From Mollicutes bacterium (lineage in GTDB: Bacteria; Bacillota_I; Bacilli_A; Izemoplasmatales; Izemoplasmataceae): a DNA stretch of 64,000 nt. The notes under the pieces are model-generated. The model had not been told where the DNA came from, searched no databases, and was given only the letters and a program-made list of their open reading frames with translations. Location: the NCBI GenBank assembly GCA_003558105.1, contig PWMS01000034.1:1-64000 (forward strand). The letters are read 5' to 3'. The position numbers and the translations under genes were made by a program. Of the stretch, positions 1 to 10,169 are shown piece after piece. Each line of letters opens with the position of its first letter. Positions within the stretch are counted from its first letter, which is position 1.

Positions 1-440
1 AATATTTCTAAACGGGCGAGTTCTTTGCGTAAATCAACGACTTCTTTTTTCGGTAAACGTTCAAAAGTACCGTCTTTTTCCCATTGGTTGATTTGGTGTA
101 AACGACGGATACTGCGTCGGATGGTTTTAAAGTTAGTCAGCGTCCCACCTAACCAGCGTTTTGAAACATAAAATTGCTCGGAACGTTTTGAGTGTTCAAT
201 AATCGCATCCTGAGCTTGTTTCTTGGTGCCTACAAATAGAATTTTTCCACCATTTTGGGAAATTTCAAGAAGCTTTTTGTATGCATCCTCAATATAAGTG
301 ACGGTTTGTTGCAAGTCGATGATGTGAATGCCGTTCCGGCTGGTATAAATATACTGCGCCATTTTTGGATTCCATCGTCTCGTTTGGTGTCCAAAATGCA
401 CACCCGATTCTAATAATTGTTTCATGGTAACTACTGCCAT
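1..440 (-). CDS. rpsB: 30S ribosomal protein S2 (partial, runs off window start)
   Basis: Minus-strand translation begins [46 protein letters not shown], canonical S2 N-terminus; RBS aggagg upstream. Confidence 0.97.
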   Translation of the reverse strand, partial: MAVVTMKQLLESGVHFGHQTRRWNPKMAQYIYTSRNGIHIIDLQQTVTYIEDAYKKLLEISQNGGKILFVGTKKQAQDAIIEHSKRSEQFYVSKRWLGGTLTNFKTIRRSIRRLHQINQWEKDGTFERLPKKEVVDLRKELARLEI

Positions 441-491
441 AATGTGATTCCTCCTATTATTTTTTTTGATTGGCCTCCACAAACCTCATCA

Positions 492-531
492 TTCGACATC
501 CACTTCTACCTCGAAGCTCTACAATGTCGAA
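492..531 (-). promoter_or_regulatory. rpsB 5' leader stem-loop (candidate S2 autoregulatory structure)
   Basis: Perfect 8-bp inverted repeat TTCGACAT...ATGTCGAA in the rpsB leader, with a second internal stem (CTTC/GAAG). Confidence 0.4.
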
Positions 532-573
532 CTCTTCTTGTGTGTGTATTTTACGGCATTTAGTAGTATATCA

Positions 574-600
574 AAAAAACACCTGCATAGCAAGTGTTTT
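574..600 (-). terminator. Rho-independent terminator after ECF S-component gene
   Basis: Hairpin aaaacacttgc-tat-gcaggtgttttttt on minus strand. Confidence 0.8.
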
Positions 601-610
601 CTCTTCAAAT

Positions 611-1144
611 TTATCGATAATGTGAAACCGCCAAGTGGCCAGTTTCGTGCGCCTTCAATTGCTCGCTTAAGGTCTTGCGTAAGACGGGGAATAACCATAA
701 AATGGTTATAAAACTACTGATGCTCATCAAAATTTGGAAAGGGATATCCGCCAGTAAATAGGGCCAAAAGACATGAATCCCTGTTTGTAACATATTAAAA
801 GGAATGAACATCCACCCATAAAGAACGCTGATTAGAATACCGAAAAAAGCCAGTTTAAGTTCTGATTTAGTTTGGCGCATCAAGACACGATAAAGCGTAG
901 GAATCATCAACCAGCCCATAAACATCGGGACCATATAGAAAGGATTTAATGTCCCCATCGCTAAATTGTCTAAAATGACATGAACAAAAATAATGACGAC
1001 ATTTTCACGATAAGAAAAAACAGAAGCATAAACCACAAGCAACAATACCGTGAATTGAATGTTTGGCAAAAACGTCAAAAAGAGTTCTTGGACAAACAAA
1101 ATCGTTGTACACATTGCAATAAAAACCATGCGTTTAACTGACAA
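611..1144 (-). CDS. ECF transporter S-component-like membrane protein (predicted cobalamin/precursor uptake)
   Basis: 177 aa, multi-TM, located in an operon downstream of a cobalamin riboswitch. Confidence 0.7.
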   Translation of the reverse strand: MSVKRMVFIAMCTTILFVQELFLTFLPNIQFTVLLLVVYASVFSYRENVVIIFVHVILDNLAMGTLNPFYMVPMFMGWLMIPTLYRVLMRQTKSELKLAFFGILISVLYGWMFIPFNMLQTGIHVFWPYLLADIPFQILMSISSFITILWLFPVLRKTLSEQLKAHETGHLAVSHYR

Positions 1145-1159
1145 AACGATCCCCTCCTT

Positions 1160-1558
1160 CTAATGGGGTTGACGGACGCTGAAGCGATAGGTTGAACCAT
1201 CTTGTAAAGGCAAATAATCAATCCCCTTACGGGCTTCTTCTCCATCGATTTCGATATAGATAAATCGTGTTTGAAAATCCGTGTCAATCACATCAATGCC
1301 TAATAATATACGACCGAATGTATCATGTTCAGAACCGCTCACTTTCAGATTGAAATGACGATCTAAAACATCGTATAAAGTATCGCCCGCTTTAAAATCT
1401 ACGGTCTTTTCTGTGACAATATGACCATCGTCATCGATGATTTCAACCATGATTTCTCCGGCGCTATTAGAAATGATGCCTGAAGAAAAGTAAAAAAACG
1501 ATAAGACCAAAGCGAATACGACGGCGATGGCACTGAGGATGATTTTAATTCTCATCAC
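1160..1558 (-). CDS. DUF4430 (transcobalamin C-terminal-like) membrane-anchored protein
   Basis: 132 aa with N-terminal TM and GDTLYDVLDRHFNLKVSG...GRILLGIDVI...YIEIDGEEARKGIDYLPLQDGSTYRFSV pattern typical of DUF4430. Confidence 0.75.
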   Translation of the reverse strand: MMRIKIILSAIAVVFALVLSFFYFSSGIISNSAGEIMVEIIDDDGHIVTEKTVDFKAGDTLYDVLDRHFNLKVSGSEHDTFGRILLGIDVIDTDFQTRFIYIEIDGEEARKGIDYLPLQDGSTYRFSVRQPH

Positions 1559-2670
1559 TCATCATAAGGGTCAAAAGGATGTGTGCTTTCGCCGTTGACA
1601 AAAGCATGTGCGAAGGCTAAAGATAAGAAAGCTTGTGGGGTTGAAAATGCCAAATCAGCATCTTCATCGTCGCTTAAATATATAAAACTACCGTCGTTAG
1701 TTTGATAAGCAAGGAATGTTTCGATAAAAGAGCGATCGCCATCATTAAGTTCTTCACTACTTAAATCAGCGCCCATATGGGTATAGACCATCAACAACCA
1801 AGCGTAACTTGATGCGTTACTACCCCAAAGATTTTCGTGAGGATGGTTATATAGATAATCTGCGATACTAGCGGCTAAATCATCATGATTATAGGCGCTT
1901 AAAGCGAAATATACCAAGCTAAGGGTATCATGATCGGTTTCTTCTAAAACAAGATCATCAGCCATACCGATAAAAGCGTCCACAAACGTCATATCTTCAT
2001 AACCTTGCAAAGCCAAAACGTTGATTGCATCGCTGTATGGATGGATTAATTCAGCGGTAGCCGCCAAATGAGCTTGCAAGTCGCTGGGGTCCTCATTGAG
2101 CGCCTTGATAACAAATATTTCTTTTGCCAAAGCGCTAGCTTCCTCTAGTTCGCTTGCATCCATCATCTCAATAGTATCGCTTGATAGATTCTCTAGATGG
2201 GCCAGCCCAAGTGACACATACATTTCGGCTGGTGCTTCAAAATACGCCTCGTGATTTAAAACGAAAGCTTGACTATCCACAAGCCCATCATAGATGTCTT
2301 TGAGTGTCTGGTTCCACCAAGAAATAGAGAAAGAAAGTTCATCATCTTCGCTAAATGTAAGTTCGTTTAAGCCAACCTCTATAGCCTCACCATTTTTTTC
2401 AATCAGGATAAAGCTCCCTTCATAAGGGTCTAAAGGTCCAATGCTGTTTAAGAAAACGGCATCGTCATACAGTTGATAATTAAGATCAAAAACATTTTCG
2501 AGTTCTGTAATAATATCAAAATCTTCTGCCTGCCAAGGGATTTTTTCTTCGATGATCTTTTCATCGGTTTCTAAAAACACATGAACATAAACATCGCTTT
2601 CATCTTCCTCACAGCCGAACAAGACAAAAGTTAAAGCAAAGAATAGTGCCAAAGAGAATAGTTTTTTCAT
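1555..2670 (-). CDS. Lipoprotein with DUF4430-like N-domain and alpha/alpha-toroid (terpenoid cyclase/transcobalamin-like) C-domain
   Basis: Lipobox LFGC; N-domain resembles DUF4430; helical repeats with ...LLMVYTHMGADLSSEELNDGDRSFIETFLAYQTNDGSFIYLSDD; directly behind cobalamin riboswitch. Confidence 0.65.
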   Translation of the reverse strand: MKKLFSLALFFALTFVLFGCEEDESDVYVHVFLETDEKIIEEKIPWQAEDFDIITELENVFDLNYQLYDDAVFLNSIGPLDPYEGSFILIEKNGEAIEVGLNELTFSEDDELSFSISWWNQTLKDIYDGLVDSQAFVLNHEAYFEAPAEMYVSLGLAHLENLSSDTIEMMDASELEEASALAKEIFVIKALNEDPSDLQAHLAATAELIHPYSDAINVLALQGYEDMTFVDAFIGMADDLVLEETDHDTLSLVYFALSAYNHDDLAASIADYLYNHPHENLWGSNASSYAWLLMVYTHMGADLSSEELNDGDRSFIETFLAYQTNDGSFIYLSDDEDADLAFSTPQAFLSLAFAHAFVNGESTHPFDPYDE

Positions 2671-2690
2671 GGAGTCCTCCTTATTAGATT

Positions 2691-2714
2691 AAAAAAAACC
2701 ATCCCCCTGGACGG
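2691..2714 (-). terminator. Riboswitch expression-platform terminator
   Basis: AAACCGTCC-AGGG-GGATGGTTT followed by T-tract on minus strand, between the aptamer and the lipoprotein start. Confidence 0.75.
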
Positions 2715-2718
2715 TTTA

Positions 2719-2932
2719 ACGATAGCCTAATGCAAAAAATGCACGTTAGACAACGCTACAACTCATACCCAGGAGTGTAATCTTCTTTTGAGTTCAGGTA
2801 GGTCTACCGGCTTAACATCGTCCTACTATGCACCTTCCCGCTTTGGCAGTGGTATTTTGCATTTCGTCCGTATTACGGTTGCTGGGACAGCTTGGGATTT
2901 TCACCCAATTCCCTGTTATAATGCACCTGTAC
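2719..2932 (-). promoter_or_regulatory. Cobalamin riboswitch
   Basis: Minus strand contains GGGAAttgGGTGAAAATCCcaagCTGTCCCaGCAACCGTAAtacgGACgaaatgcaaaataCCACTGccaaagcGGGAAGGtgc...gtaggacgatgttAAGCCGGtAGACCtACCTG, the canonical B12 box series. Confidence 0.95.
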
Positions 2933-3034
2933 TCTTGTAAGTATAGTGTACTGCTTTCCATCCAGATAAGTCAAGGAATTTCATAACTTTTTCAGCTTAT
3001 TCATGATATAATCAACCATGAAAGGATGATATAC

Positions 3035-3472
3035 ATGAGAGGATTTGAAATTGCTAAAGGCTATGATCAAACGTTATCACTACCGAAGCGCAGCACAAAA
3101 AAGAGTGCTGGTTATGATTTTTCTATTTGTGAAGATATCACCATCAATCCAAAAGAAATCGTTCAGGCAAAAACTGGTATAAAGGCTTATATGGCGGATG
3201 ATGAGGTTTTAAAGATTTATCCAAGAAGTTCTTTACCCATAAAATTTGGTTGTACCATTCCCAACAATGTTGGGATTATCGATGCCGATTATTATGGCAA
3301 CAAAGATAACGATGGGGCGATATTCATCCAGCTTTACAACTTTAGCGATGTCTCCGTCACCTTAGTCAAAGGCACCAGAGTGGCACAGGGCATTTTCTGT
3401 AAATATTTCAAAATTGATCATGACGAAGCTGCCCCTAAAACAAGACAAGGTGGATTTGGCTCAACTGGATAA
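3035..3472 (+). CDS. dut: dUTP diphosphatase
   Basis: Conserved dUTPase motifs AGYDF, PRSSL, GIIDADYYG, RVAQGIF, RQGGFGSTG. Confidence 0.95.
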   Translation: MRGFEIAKGYDQTLSLPKRSTKKSAGYDFSICEDITINPKEIVQAKTGIKAYMADDEVLKIYPRSSLPIKFGCTIPNNVGIIDADYYGNKDNDGAIFIQLYNFSDVSVTLVKGTRVAQGIFCKYFKIDHDEAAPKTRQGGFGSTG

Positions 3473-3475
3473 AAA

Positions 3476-3526
3476 TAAAACACTCGAGGTGTATCAATGC
3501 ACAACACACCAAAGAGTGTTTTTTAT
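3476..3526. terminator. Bidirectional terminator between convergent dut and ABC ATPase gene
   Basis: AAACACTC...GAGTGTTTTTTAT inverted repeat with U/A tracts on both sides. Confidence 0.7.
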
Positions 3527-4239
3527 CTGACTTTTGACATAAACAATTGTAAAGCTTCACTTTTTGGCGTATCCAATATCTCAGGTCCACCTGTTTCAAC
3601 GATTTTTCCTTGATCCATAAAGATGACAAAATCCGCAAAATCTTTTACAAAGCTCATGACATGCGTCACAAAAACAAAATCTTTACCAGAATCTCTTAAA
3701 TTTTCAATCGAAGACAATACTTCGTGTGTTAGAATTGGATCTAAAGATGACGTTGGTTCATCAAGAAAGATGATGTCAGGATTGATTGATAACGCGCGAG
3801 CGATAGAGGCTCTTTGGGCTTGACCTCCAGAGACATGTTTCGGCAATTTGTGAGCTTGGTCCTCCAAGGAAAGTTTTCTTAAATTATTTAAAGCGATGTC
3901 AGTCGCTTTTTCTTTTTCAACATGGCGCGTTTTGGTTAAGACTAAGGTAATATTATCGAGTAAACTTAAGTGAGGAAACAAGTTATGATGTTGGAAAACA
4001 AAGCCGACATTTTTACGATAGGCTTTGTCTTGCACATCAAAACCATTGATGATGACTTTCCCCGATGTCGGTTTTTCTAGCCCAGACATAATCCGTAGTA
4101 GCGTTGATTTGCCAGACCCAGAAACCCCGACCAGACCAATGGCCTTTTTATTTTCTAACTGTATATTAAGTTCATTTAACACTTCGATATCATAAGTATG
4201 TGATAGGTTTTGAATATCTAGTTTCATTGTAAACCCCAC
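3523..4239 (-). CDS. Amino-acid ABC transporter, ATP-binding protein
   Basis: Walker A GVSGSGKST, signature SGGQAQRASIARAL, Walker B IIFLDEPTSSLD. Confidence 0.93.
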   Translation of the reverse strand: MGFTMKLDIQNLSHTYDIEVLNELNIQLENKKAIGLVGVSGSGKSTLLRIMSGLEKPTSGKVIINGFDVQDKAYRKNVGFVFQHHNLFPHLSLLDNITLVLTKTRHVEKEKATDIALNNLRKLSLEDQAHKLPKHVSGGQAQRASIARALSINPDIIFLDEPTSSLDPILTHEVLSSIENLRDSGKDFVFVTHVMSFVKDFADFVIFMDQGKIVETGGPEILDTPKSEALQLFMSKVR

Positions 4240-4958
4240 CGCCTTTCAAAGAAACGCGTAAATTGTGAAAGGGGTACTGTAATCATAATATAGAGCATCC
4301 ACATGATAATATAACCCTCAACATGCGCAAAGGTTCTCGATGTCATGACACTCATCGAATGAAACAATTCCGAATAACTAATGACATGTAATAAAGCACT
4401 ACCTTTGATGATTAAGGAAAAATTATTCATCAACGGCGGCATCAATATTCTGATGACTTGTGGAATGATGATGTAACGGTATCTTTGATAAGGTGTAAAC
4501 CCAAACAAATCCATCGCCTGGTATTGATCATCAGAAATGCTTGAGAAGGCCGATTTATAAATATTGGTCATATAAGGCGTGATATAAATCGTGATACCCA
4601 AAATCCCTAAGACAATACGATTATAACTGTTAAAAGCGGGGCCGATAACAAAAGCCATGACCACAATCATAACGAGTAAAGGTGTCCCATAAATAATTTC
4701 CGTTAAAACATCCACAAAGGCTCTAAAAAAACGCACTTTGGATTTCGATAACAAATAGAGTACAAAACCGGATATGACACTACCGATTAAGATGATAAAT
4801 GAAACCATGACGGTGCGCAAAAAACCACCCATAATCAGTGTGCGATAACCTTCGAATGCTGAGAGGTTAAAAGGTTGCCTTTGCCTTAAAGCGATAAAGA
4901 CTGCAAATCCGATAAAAAGTAGGATAGATATAAGGTAGGAAAGCCGTTTATTCATCAA
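4224..4958 (-). CDS. Amino-acid ABC transporter, permease
   Basis: His/Glu/Gln permease family TM pattern; operon context. Confidence 0.88.
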   Translation of the reverse strand: MMNKRLSYLISILLFIGFAVFIALRQRQPFNLSAFEGYRTLIMGGFLRTVMVSFIILIGSVISGFVLYLLSKSKVRFFRAFVDVLTEIIYGTPLLVMIVVMAFVIGPAFNSYNRIVLGILGITIYITPYMTNIYKSAFSSISDDQYQAMDLFGFTPYQRYRYIIIPQVIRILMPPLMNNFSLIIKGSALLHVISYSELFHSMSVMTSRTFAHVEGYIIMWMLYIMITVPLSQFTRFFERRWGLQ

Positions 4959-5754
4959 TAAAGAACTCCAGACCGTAGCGTTCTAAAAGCGCCTCAATAT
5001 CCTCATCCCATCTTCCTCTTAAAGTGTCATATGCGCCACCCTCATCATGCATGGTAGCGATGAATTCATTCGCTTGTGCTAACAAGTCATCGTTGCCTTT
5101 TTCAACGGCCATACCTATGGGGGAAGATTGAATAGGGTCCCATATGACAAGGGTACTATCTGGATGCGCTCTATGGCCATTGGTGACTGGAAATGAACTC
5201 ATTAAAAGAATGTCTGAAGTCCCTTGAGAGACACTTTGAATGGCTGTACTAAGTTCTGTGAATTCGGTAACATTTTTGCCTAGATCCGTAGGAATTTGAG
5301 TAGAGACTTGTGCGACAATACCAGCAAATTCGGCTTCATCAATCGCCAATAAATCATCAATACTACTATCTTCATCAATGCCGTGAGCATCCGCAAAATC
5401 CTGATTTACCAAACTAATAATTTTAAAATAAAAATAAGGATCACTAAAATTCACTGATTGTTTACGGTCTTCGGTGATACTCATTGAACCAATAATAATA
5501 TCGATTTCACCAGAATTTAATGAGGGTATCATGGAACCAAAATCGGTATTGACAATTTCTACTTCACGACCGAGATATTCACCCAACATATAGGCAACAT
5601 CAACACTGATACCTGTGGGTTCACCATCCTCGATGGTTTCAAAAGGTGGATAGGATAGGTCCATACCTACACGGAGAATATCTTCATCCCGACCACAGGC
5701 TGAGAGTAAACTTATAAATAATAAAAATAACGTTGACATTAATATTTTTTTCAT
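4948..5754 (-). CDS. Amino-acid ABC transporter, substrate-binding lipoprotein
   Basis: Lipobox LLSAC; RVGMDLSYPPFETIEDGEPTGISVDVAYMLGEYLG SBP family 3. Confidence 0.93.
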   Translation of the reverse strand: MKKILMSTLFLLFISLLSACGRDEDILRVGMDLSYPPFETIEDGEPTGISVDVAYMLGEYLGREVEIVNTDFGSMIPSLNSGEIDIIIGSMSITEDRKQSVNFSDPYFYFKIISLVNQDFADAHGIDEDSSIDDLLAIDEAEFAGIVAQVSTQIPTDLGKNVTEFTELSTAIQSVSQGTSDILLMSSFPVTNGHRAHPDSTLVIWDPIQSSPIGMAVEKGNDDLLAQANEFIATMHDEGGAYDTLRGRWDEDIEALLERYGLEFFIDE

Positions 5755-5831
5755 ATTTTTTCGCCCCTTTAAGGTTTTTTAATATTTTAATTATACTTAA
5801 TTATTCTTCTTGATACAAACTATATGCTAAA

Positions 5832-5859
5832 TAAAAAGAAACGAGCGAACCCGTTTCTT
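5832..5859 (-). terminator. Terminator after fabZ
   Basis: AAGAAACGGG-ttcg-CTCGTTTCTTTTT on minus strand. Confidence 0.8.
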
Positions 5860-6286
5860 ATGAACCTATCGAAAACGTTATTTCAGCTTTAGCTGCAATT
5901 TCACCATCTACTTTAGCAATGGCACTGCCTTTACCGACGGGACCTTTTATCTTAGTGATTTCTACATTAAGTTCTAAGGTGTCCCCAGGGATAACTTGCC
6001 GTTTAAAGCGACATTTATCAATACCTGCGAAGAACGCTAATTTTCCATGATTTTCTGCTTGTTTTAAGATGGCAATTGCCCCTGCTTGGGCTAGAGCTTC
6101 AATAATTAACACACCAGGCATCACGTGATGCTCGGGGAAGTGACCTTGAAAAAACGGTTCTGAAACAGTGACGTTTTTTAAGGCTTTAACGCGTTTGCCC
6201 TCTTCTAATTCTAGGACTTTATCCACCAGTAAAAAAGGATAGCGATGGGGTAGAATCTTTTTGATCTCGTTGCTGTTTAATATCAT
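5858..6286 (-). CDS. fabZ: 3-hydroxyacyl-ACP dehydratase FabZ
   Basis: [36 protein letters not shown]. Confidence 0.97.
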   Translation of the reverse strand: MILNSNEIKKILPHRYPFLLVDKVLELEEGKRVKALKNVTVSEPFFQGHFPEHHVMPGVLIIEALAQAGAIAILKQAENHGKLAFFAGIDKCRFKRQVIPGDTLELNVEITKIKGPVGKGSAIAKVDGEIAAKAEITFSIGS

Positions 6287-6288
6287 GT

Positions 6289-7527
6289 TTATGCCTCCCA
6301 TTTTTTGAAAACCAATGTTGCGTTATGGCCACCAAAACCTAAAGAGTTAGATAGCGCATATGTTATAGCTTTATTTTCACCTTTATTGGCCTGAATGTCA
6401 ATATCACAGGCTTTATCTTGATTTTTAACGTTGATGGTTGGTGGTATAAAACCCTCTTTGAGCGCCAATACTGAAACAATACCTTCAACAGCCCCTGAAG
6501 CGCCTAAAAGATGGCCAATCATCGACTTTGTAGAGCTGACTTTTAACTGATTAGTATGGGCTAAAAATAAATCTTTAATCGCTTTTGCTTCAATCTTATC
6601 ATTGAGTGGCGTCGAGGTTCCGTGGGCATTGATATAACCGATATCATCAGGCTGGATGCCTGCATCTTCTATCGCTTGTTTCATACATTGATAAGCGCCT
6701 TTGCCTTCAGGATCAGGACTGGTGATATGATGCGCATCACATGTCGCACCATAACCCACAATTTCACCGTGTATTTTAGCCTTTCGTGCCTGGGCATGTT
6801 CTAAAGATTCCAAGATAAATGCTCCCGCACCTTCACCCATAACAAAGCCATCGCGGTCTTGATCAAAGGGCTTGGAAGCCGAGGCTGAATCTTCAGATTT
6901 TGATAAGGCATGCATCACAGAAAAACCGCCCAATCCCAGTTTGGTTATCGAGGCTTCTGCGCCCCCTGCAATCACAAGGTCATGATACCCGTGTTGAATA
7001 CTTCTAAAAGCATCACCAATCGTATTGGTGGCGCTGGCGCAGGCGGTTACACTAGCCGTTGCCATACCCTTAAAGCCATATCTAATCGCAATATTACCTG
7101 AGGCGATATTGATAATGGCCATTGGGATAAAGAAAGGGCTGATGCGATCGTAGCCTTTCGCTTTTGCTCTATCTTCTTGTTCAGCGATGGTTTTTAATCC
7201 CCCGATACCGCTGGAAAAGAATACACCTGCTCTTTGTAAATCAATCGTTTCAACATCAACATCCCCATGACGCATAGCTTCATCACTAGCCTTCAACGCA
7301 AATTGGGTGAAACGGTCCATGCGTTTGGCTTGTTTTTTACCAAAAAAAGCTTCGATATTAAAGTCTTTAATTTCTCCAGCGATTTTTACATTGAAATCAG
7401 TGGTATCAAACAAAGAAATCGGCGCAATGCCGTTTTTACCAGCTTTAATATTTGACCAGGTATCTGATAGGGTGTTGCCGAGTGGATTGATGGTCCCTAT
7501 CCCGGTTATAACAACGCGTCTTTTCAT
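6289..7527 (-). CDS. fabF: Beta-ketoacyl-ACP synthase II
   Basis: [49 protein letters not shown]. Confidence 0.97.
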   Translation of the reverse strand: MKRRVVITGIGTINPLGNTLSDTWSNIKAGKNGIAPISLFDTTDFNVKIAGEIKDFNIEAFFGKKQAKRMDRFTQFALKASDEAMRHGDVDVETIDLQRAGVFFSSGIGGLKTIAEQEDRAKAKGYDRISPFFIPMAIINIASGNIAIRYGFKGMATASVTACASATNTIGDAFRSIQHGYHDLVIAGGAEASITKLGLGGFSVMHALSKSEDSASASKPFDQDRDGFVMGEGAGAFILESLEHAQARKAKIHGEIVGYGATCDAHHITSPDPEGKGAYQCMKQAIEDAGIQPDDIGYINAHGTSTPLNDKIEAKAIKDLFLAHTNQLKVSSTKSMIGHLLGASGAVEGIVSVLALKEGFIPPTINVKNQDKACDIDIQANKGENKAITYALSNSLGFGGHNATLVFKKWEA

Positions 7528-8264
7528 TAAATCATCCCTCCGTTAACATGTATAATTTGTCCAGTGATATAAGAAGCATCATCACTAGCTAAAAACAAAG
7601 CGGTATTGGCAATATCCTCAACGTCGCCGAAACGATGCAGAGGAATTTGTGCAAGGTACGTTGTTTTAATATCCTCGGATAAATCTTTGGTCATGTCGGT
7701 TTCAATGAACCCTGGCGCAATAGCATTGACGGTAATTTGTTTTTTGCCATATTCTTTTGATAAGGCTTTAGTCAATCCATTGATGCCAGCTTTTGAAGCC
7801 GCATAGTTCGCTTGTGCGGGATTGCCAATAGAACCAACCACAGAGGAAATATTGATAATCCGACCATGTTTTTGTTTAAACATCGGACGGGTCAACAATT
7901 TTATCATATGCCATGTTCCTTTTAAATTGACATCGATGACATCTTCAAAATCTTGTGGTTTCATTCTAAGCATTAAGGTGTCTTTGGTGATGCCGGCATT
8001 GTTGATTAAAACATCGATGGTACCGAATCTTTCTAAGGCTTTCTCAACCATGGCTTTCGCTTGTTCATAATCGCTAACATCGCCTTGAAGCGCCATTGCA
8101 TCTGAATCATGCTGTTGGATCATATCGACGATCTCTAAGGCGGCTTCTTTGTTCCGGTTGTAGTTGACAATCACCTGATAACCCGCTTTACCAAAGGCAA
8201 TCGCAAGACCCCGGCCAATACCATTAGAAGCACCGGTGATAAAAACGGTTTTTTTATCTGTCAT
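7527..8264 (-). CDS. fabG: 3-oxoacyl-ACP reductase FabG
   Basis: SDR: TGASNGIGRG, NNAGITKD, YAASKAGING. Confidence 0.96.
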   Translation of the reverse strand: MTDKKTVFITGASNGIGRGLAIAFGKAGYQVIVNYNRNKEAALEIVDMIQQHDSDAMALQGDVSDYEQAKAMVEKALERFGTIDVLINNAGITKDTLMLRMKPQDFEDVIDVNLKGTWHMIKLLTRPMFKQKHGRIINISSVVGSIGNPAQANYAASKAGINGLTKALSKEYGKKQITVNAIAPGFIETDMTKDLSEDIKTTYLAQIPLHRFGDVEDIANTALFLASDDASYITGQIIHVNGGMI

Positions 8265-8265
8265 G

Positions 8266-9177
8266 TTATTTCAACTCCTTAAGGGTTTCCTTTAATGAAT
8301 CCATATTGTTGATGTGCATCGTTTTTACTTCAGAAGATATCTTTTTAACAAATGTGGTCAAAGTTGGTTTTGGTCCAATTTCTACGAAGGTATCATACCC
8401 TTCATCTAGCATCGCCGTTAAAGCTTCATGAAATTGTACCGGGTGGGTAATGTGATTGGCCATTTGAAGTTGTATATTCTCGTTGGAATATTTTTTTCCG
8501 GTTGTATTTAAATATAAATCAGGGGTTGGCTTGTTAAGCTTGATTAAGTTTAAGTATGTTGTGAAGTTTTTTTTCGCATCTTCCATAAAAGGACTATGAA
8601 AAGCCCCAGAGGTGTTTAAGATTCTAAGGCGTTTAATGCCAAAATCAGGCCCTTTTTCTTGTGCGTTTTTAATGCCTTCTTTTGACCCTGAAATAACGCA
8701 TTGATTGTCGCTGTTGTGATTGGCCAAATAAACATCACTCAGCGCCTGTGTTAATTTTTTAACCGTCGCTTTATCGCTTTTAACCGCAGCCATTTGACCC
8801 TCTTGGCTTTGAGAAGCTTGGTCCATAAAAAAGGCACGGTGTTCCACACATTGTAACCCCGTATAAAAATCGAAAACACCACGATCATATAAGGCAGGGT
8901 ATTCTCCTAAAGAAAGCCCTAAACTACCAGATGAAATGATTCCTTTATCCTTCAAGTAATCGGTGATAGCAACTTGAAATGTGAATAGGGCGGTTTGTAC
9001 ATACCTTGTTGAATTTAGTTTGCTTTCATCAAAAAACATAATATCAAGCAAATCGTAATTGAGATATTGGTTGGCGGTATCAAACACATGTTTGATGCTG
9101 TCAATATTGTCGTATAAATCTTTCCCCATCCCTACTTGTTGTGAGCCTTGAGGTGTGTATAAAAAAGCTAACTTCAT
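8266..9177 (-). CDS. fabD: Malonyl-CoA-ACP transacylase
   Basis: FLYTPQGSQQVGMGKDLY; GLSLGEYPAL active-site motif (usual GHSLGEY). Confidence 0.92.
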   Translation of the reverse strand: MKLAFLYTPQGSQQVGMGKDLYDNIDSIKHVFDTANQYLNYDLLDIMFFDESKLNSTRYVQTALFTFQVAITDYLKDKGIISSGSLGLSLGEYPALYDRGVFDFYTGLQCVEHRAFFMDQASQSQEGQMAAVKSDKATVKKLTQALSDVYLANHNSDNQCVISGSKEGIKNAQEKGPDFGIKRLRILNTSGAFHSPFMEDAKKNFTTYLNLIKLNKPTPDLYLNTTGKKYSNENIQLQMANHITHPVQFHEALTAMLDEGYDTFVEIGPKPTLTTFVKKISSEVKTMHINNMDSLKETLKELK

Positions 9178-9200
9178 GATTTAGTATCCTTTCAGTCGTC

Positions 9201-10169
9201 TTAATATTTAATAATGGCGCCGCCCCAAGTCAAGCCACCGCCAAAGGCGACGGTTCCAAAAACTTGGTTTCGTTTAAGTCGATTGGATTGCACCGCTTCA
9301 TCAATGGCAATGGGCACGCTAGCTGCGGAGGTGTTACCCGTTTTACCGATGTTCATAAACATTTTATCCATCGGAATTTTTAAACTTTTTGCGGCATATC
9401 GAATAATGCGTTCGTTGGCTTGATGTGCCACAATCAATTCAAGATCATCCAAAGCAATTTGACTGGTTTCACTCAATTTATTTAAAGTATAAGGCATAGC
9501 CCAAACAGCAAATTTAAAAACGTCGCTGCCCTGCATTTTAACAAAGGGGCGCGCTTGAGGTGGGGTTTCAAAGTTCTTTTTAAGAGGGTAGCTATCCATA
9601 TATAAAAGCAGTTCTTGATCGCCTTTGGAAAAAGTTTGAATAGCTTTTATGTGCTTTTCCTTACTCGGTCCAAGCACCATAGCCCCAGCCCCATCCGCAA
9701 ATAAAACACACGTATTGCGATCGGAGAAATCGGTGATTTTACTTAAAATATCGGCGCCAACAATTAAGATATGTCTATACGCTTCGCTTTGAATCATTTT
9801 ATCAGCAATATCCAGGGCGTATATAAATCCGCTACACGCGGCGTTAATATCAAAGGCTGGAATCATGCGCGCGCCCAATTTCCGTTGTAAAAGTTGTGCA
9901 ACGCCTGGTAACACATAATCCCCTGTGATGGTAGCGACGATAATTAAATCTAAATCTTCGGCACTTATATCCGTAGATTCAAGCGCTTTTAATGCGGCTT
10001 GATACGCTAGATCCGAGGTATTCTCATCGATGGTCATGGGGCGGTTTTTGATACCGGTTCTTGAGGTAATCCAAGCATCGGATGTATCCACAATCTTTGC
10101 TAAATCCTGATTGGTAATGATATGGTTTGGCATATAAGAACCTGTGCCCAGTATTTTAGTATGTGTCAT
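9201..10169 (-). CDS. fabH: Beta-ketoacyl-ACP synthase III
   Basis: GTGSYMPNHIITNQDL, NAACSGFIYAL, HQANERI, GNTSAASVPIA. Confidence 0.97.
   Translation of the reverse strand: MTHTKILGTGSYMPNHIITNQDLAKIVDTSDAWITSRTGIKNRPMTIDENTSDLAYQAALKALESTDISAEDLDLIIVATITGDYVLPGVAQLLQRKLGARMIPAFDINAACSGFIYALDIADKMIQSEAYRHILIVGADILSKITDFSDRNTCVLFADGAGAMVLGPSKEKHIKAIQTFSKGDQELLLYMDSYPLKKNFETPPQARPFVKMQGSDVFKFAVWAMPYTLNKLSETSQIALDDLELIVAHQANERIIRYAAKSLKIPMDKMFMNIGKTGNTSAASVPIAIDEAVQSNRLKRNQVFGTVAFGGGLTWGGAIIKY

Noticed and set aside
466-711. 81-aa plus-strand ORF 466..711
   Set aside because: Antisense to the rpsB leader and the ECF S-component gene; low-complexity start; no RBS or domain support.
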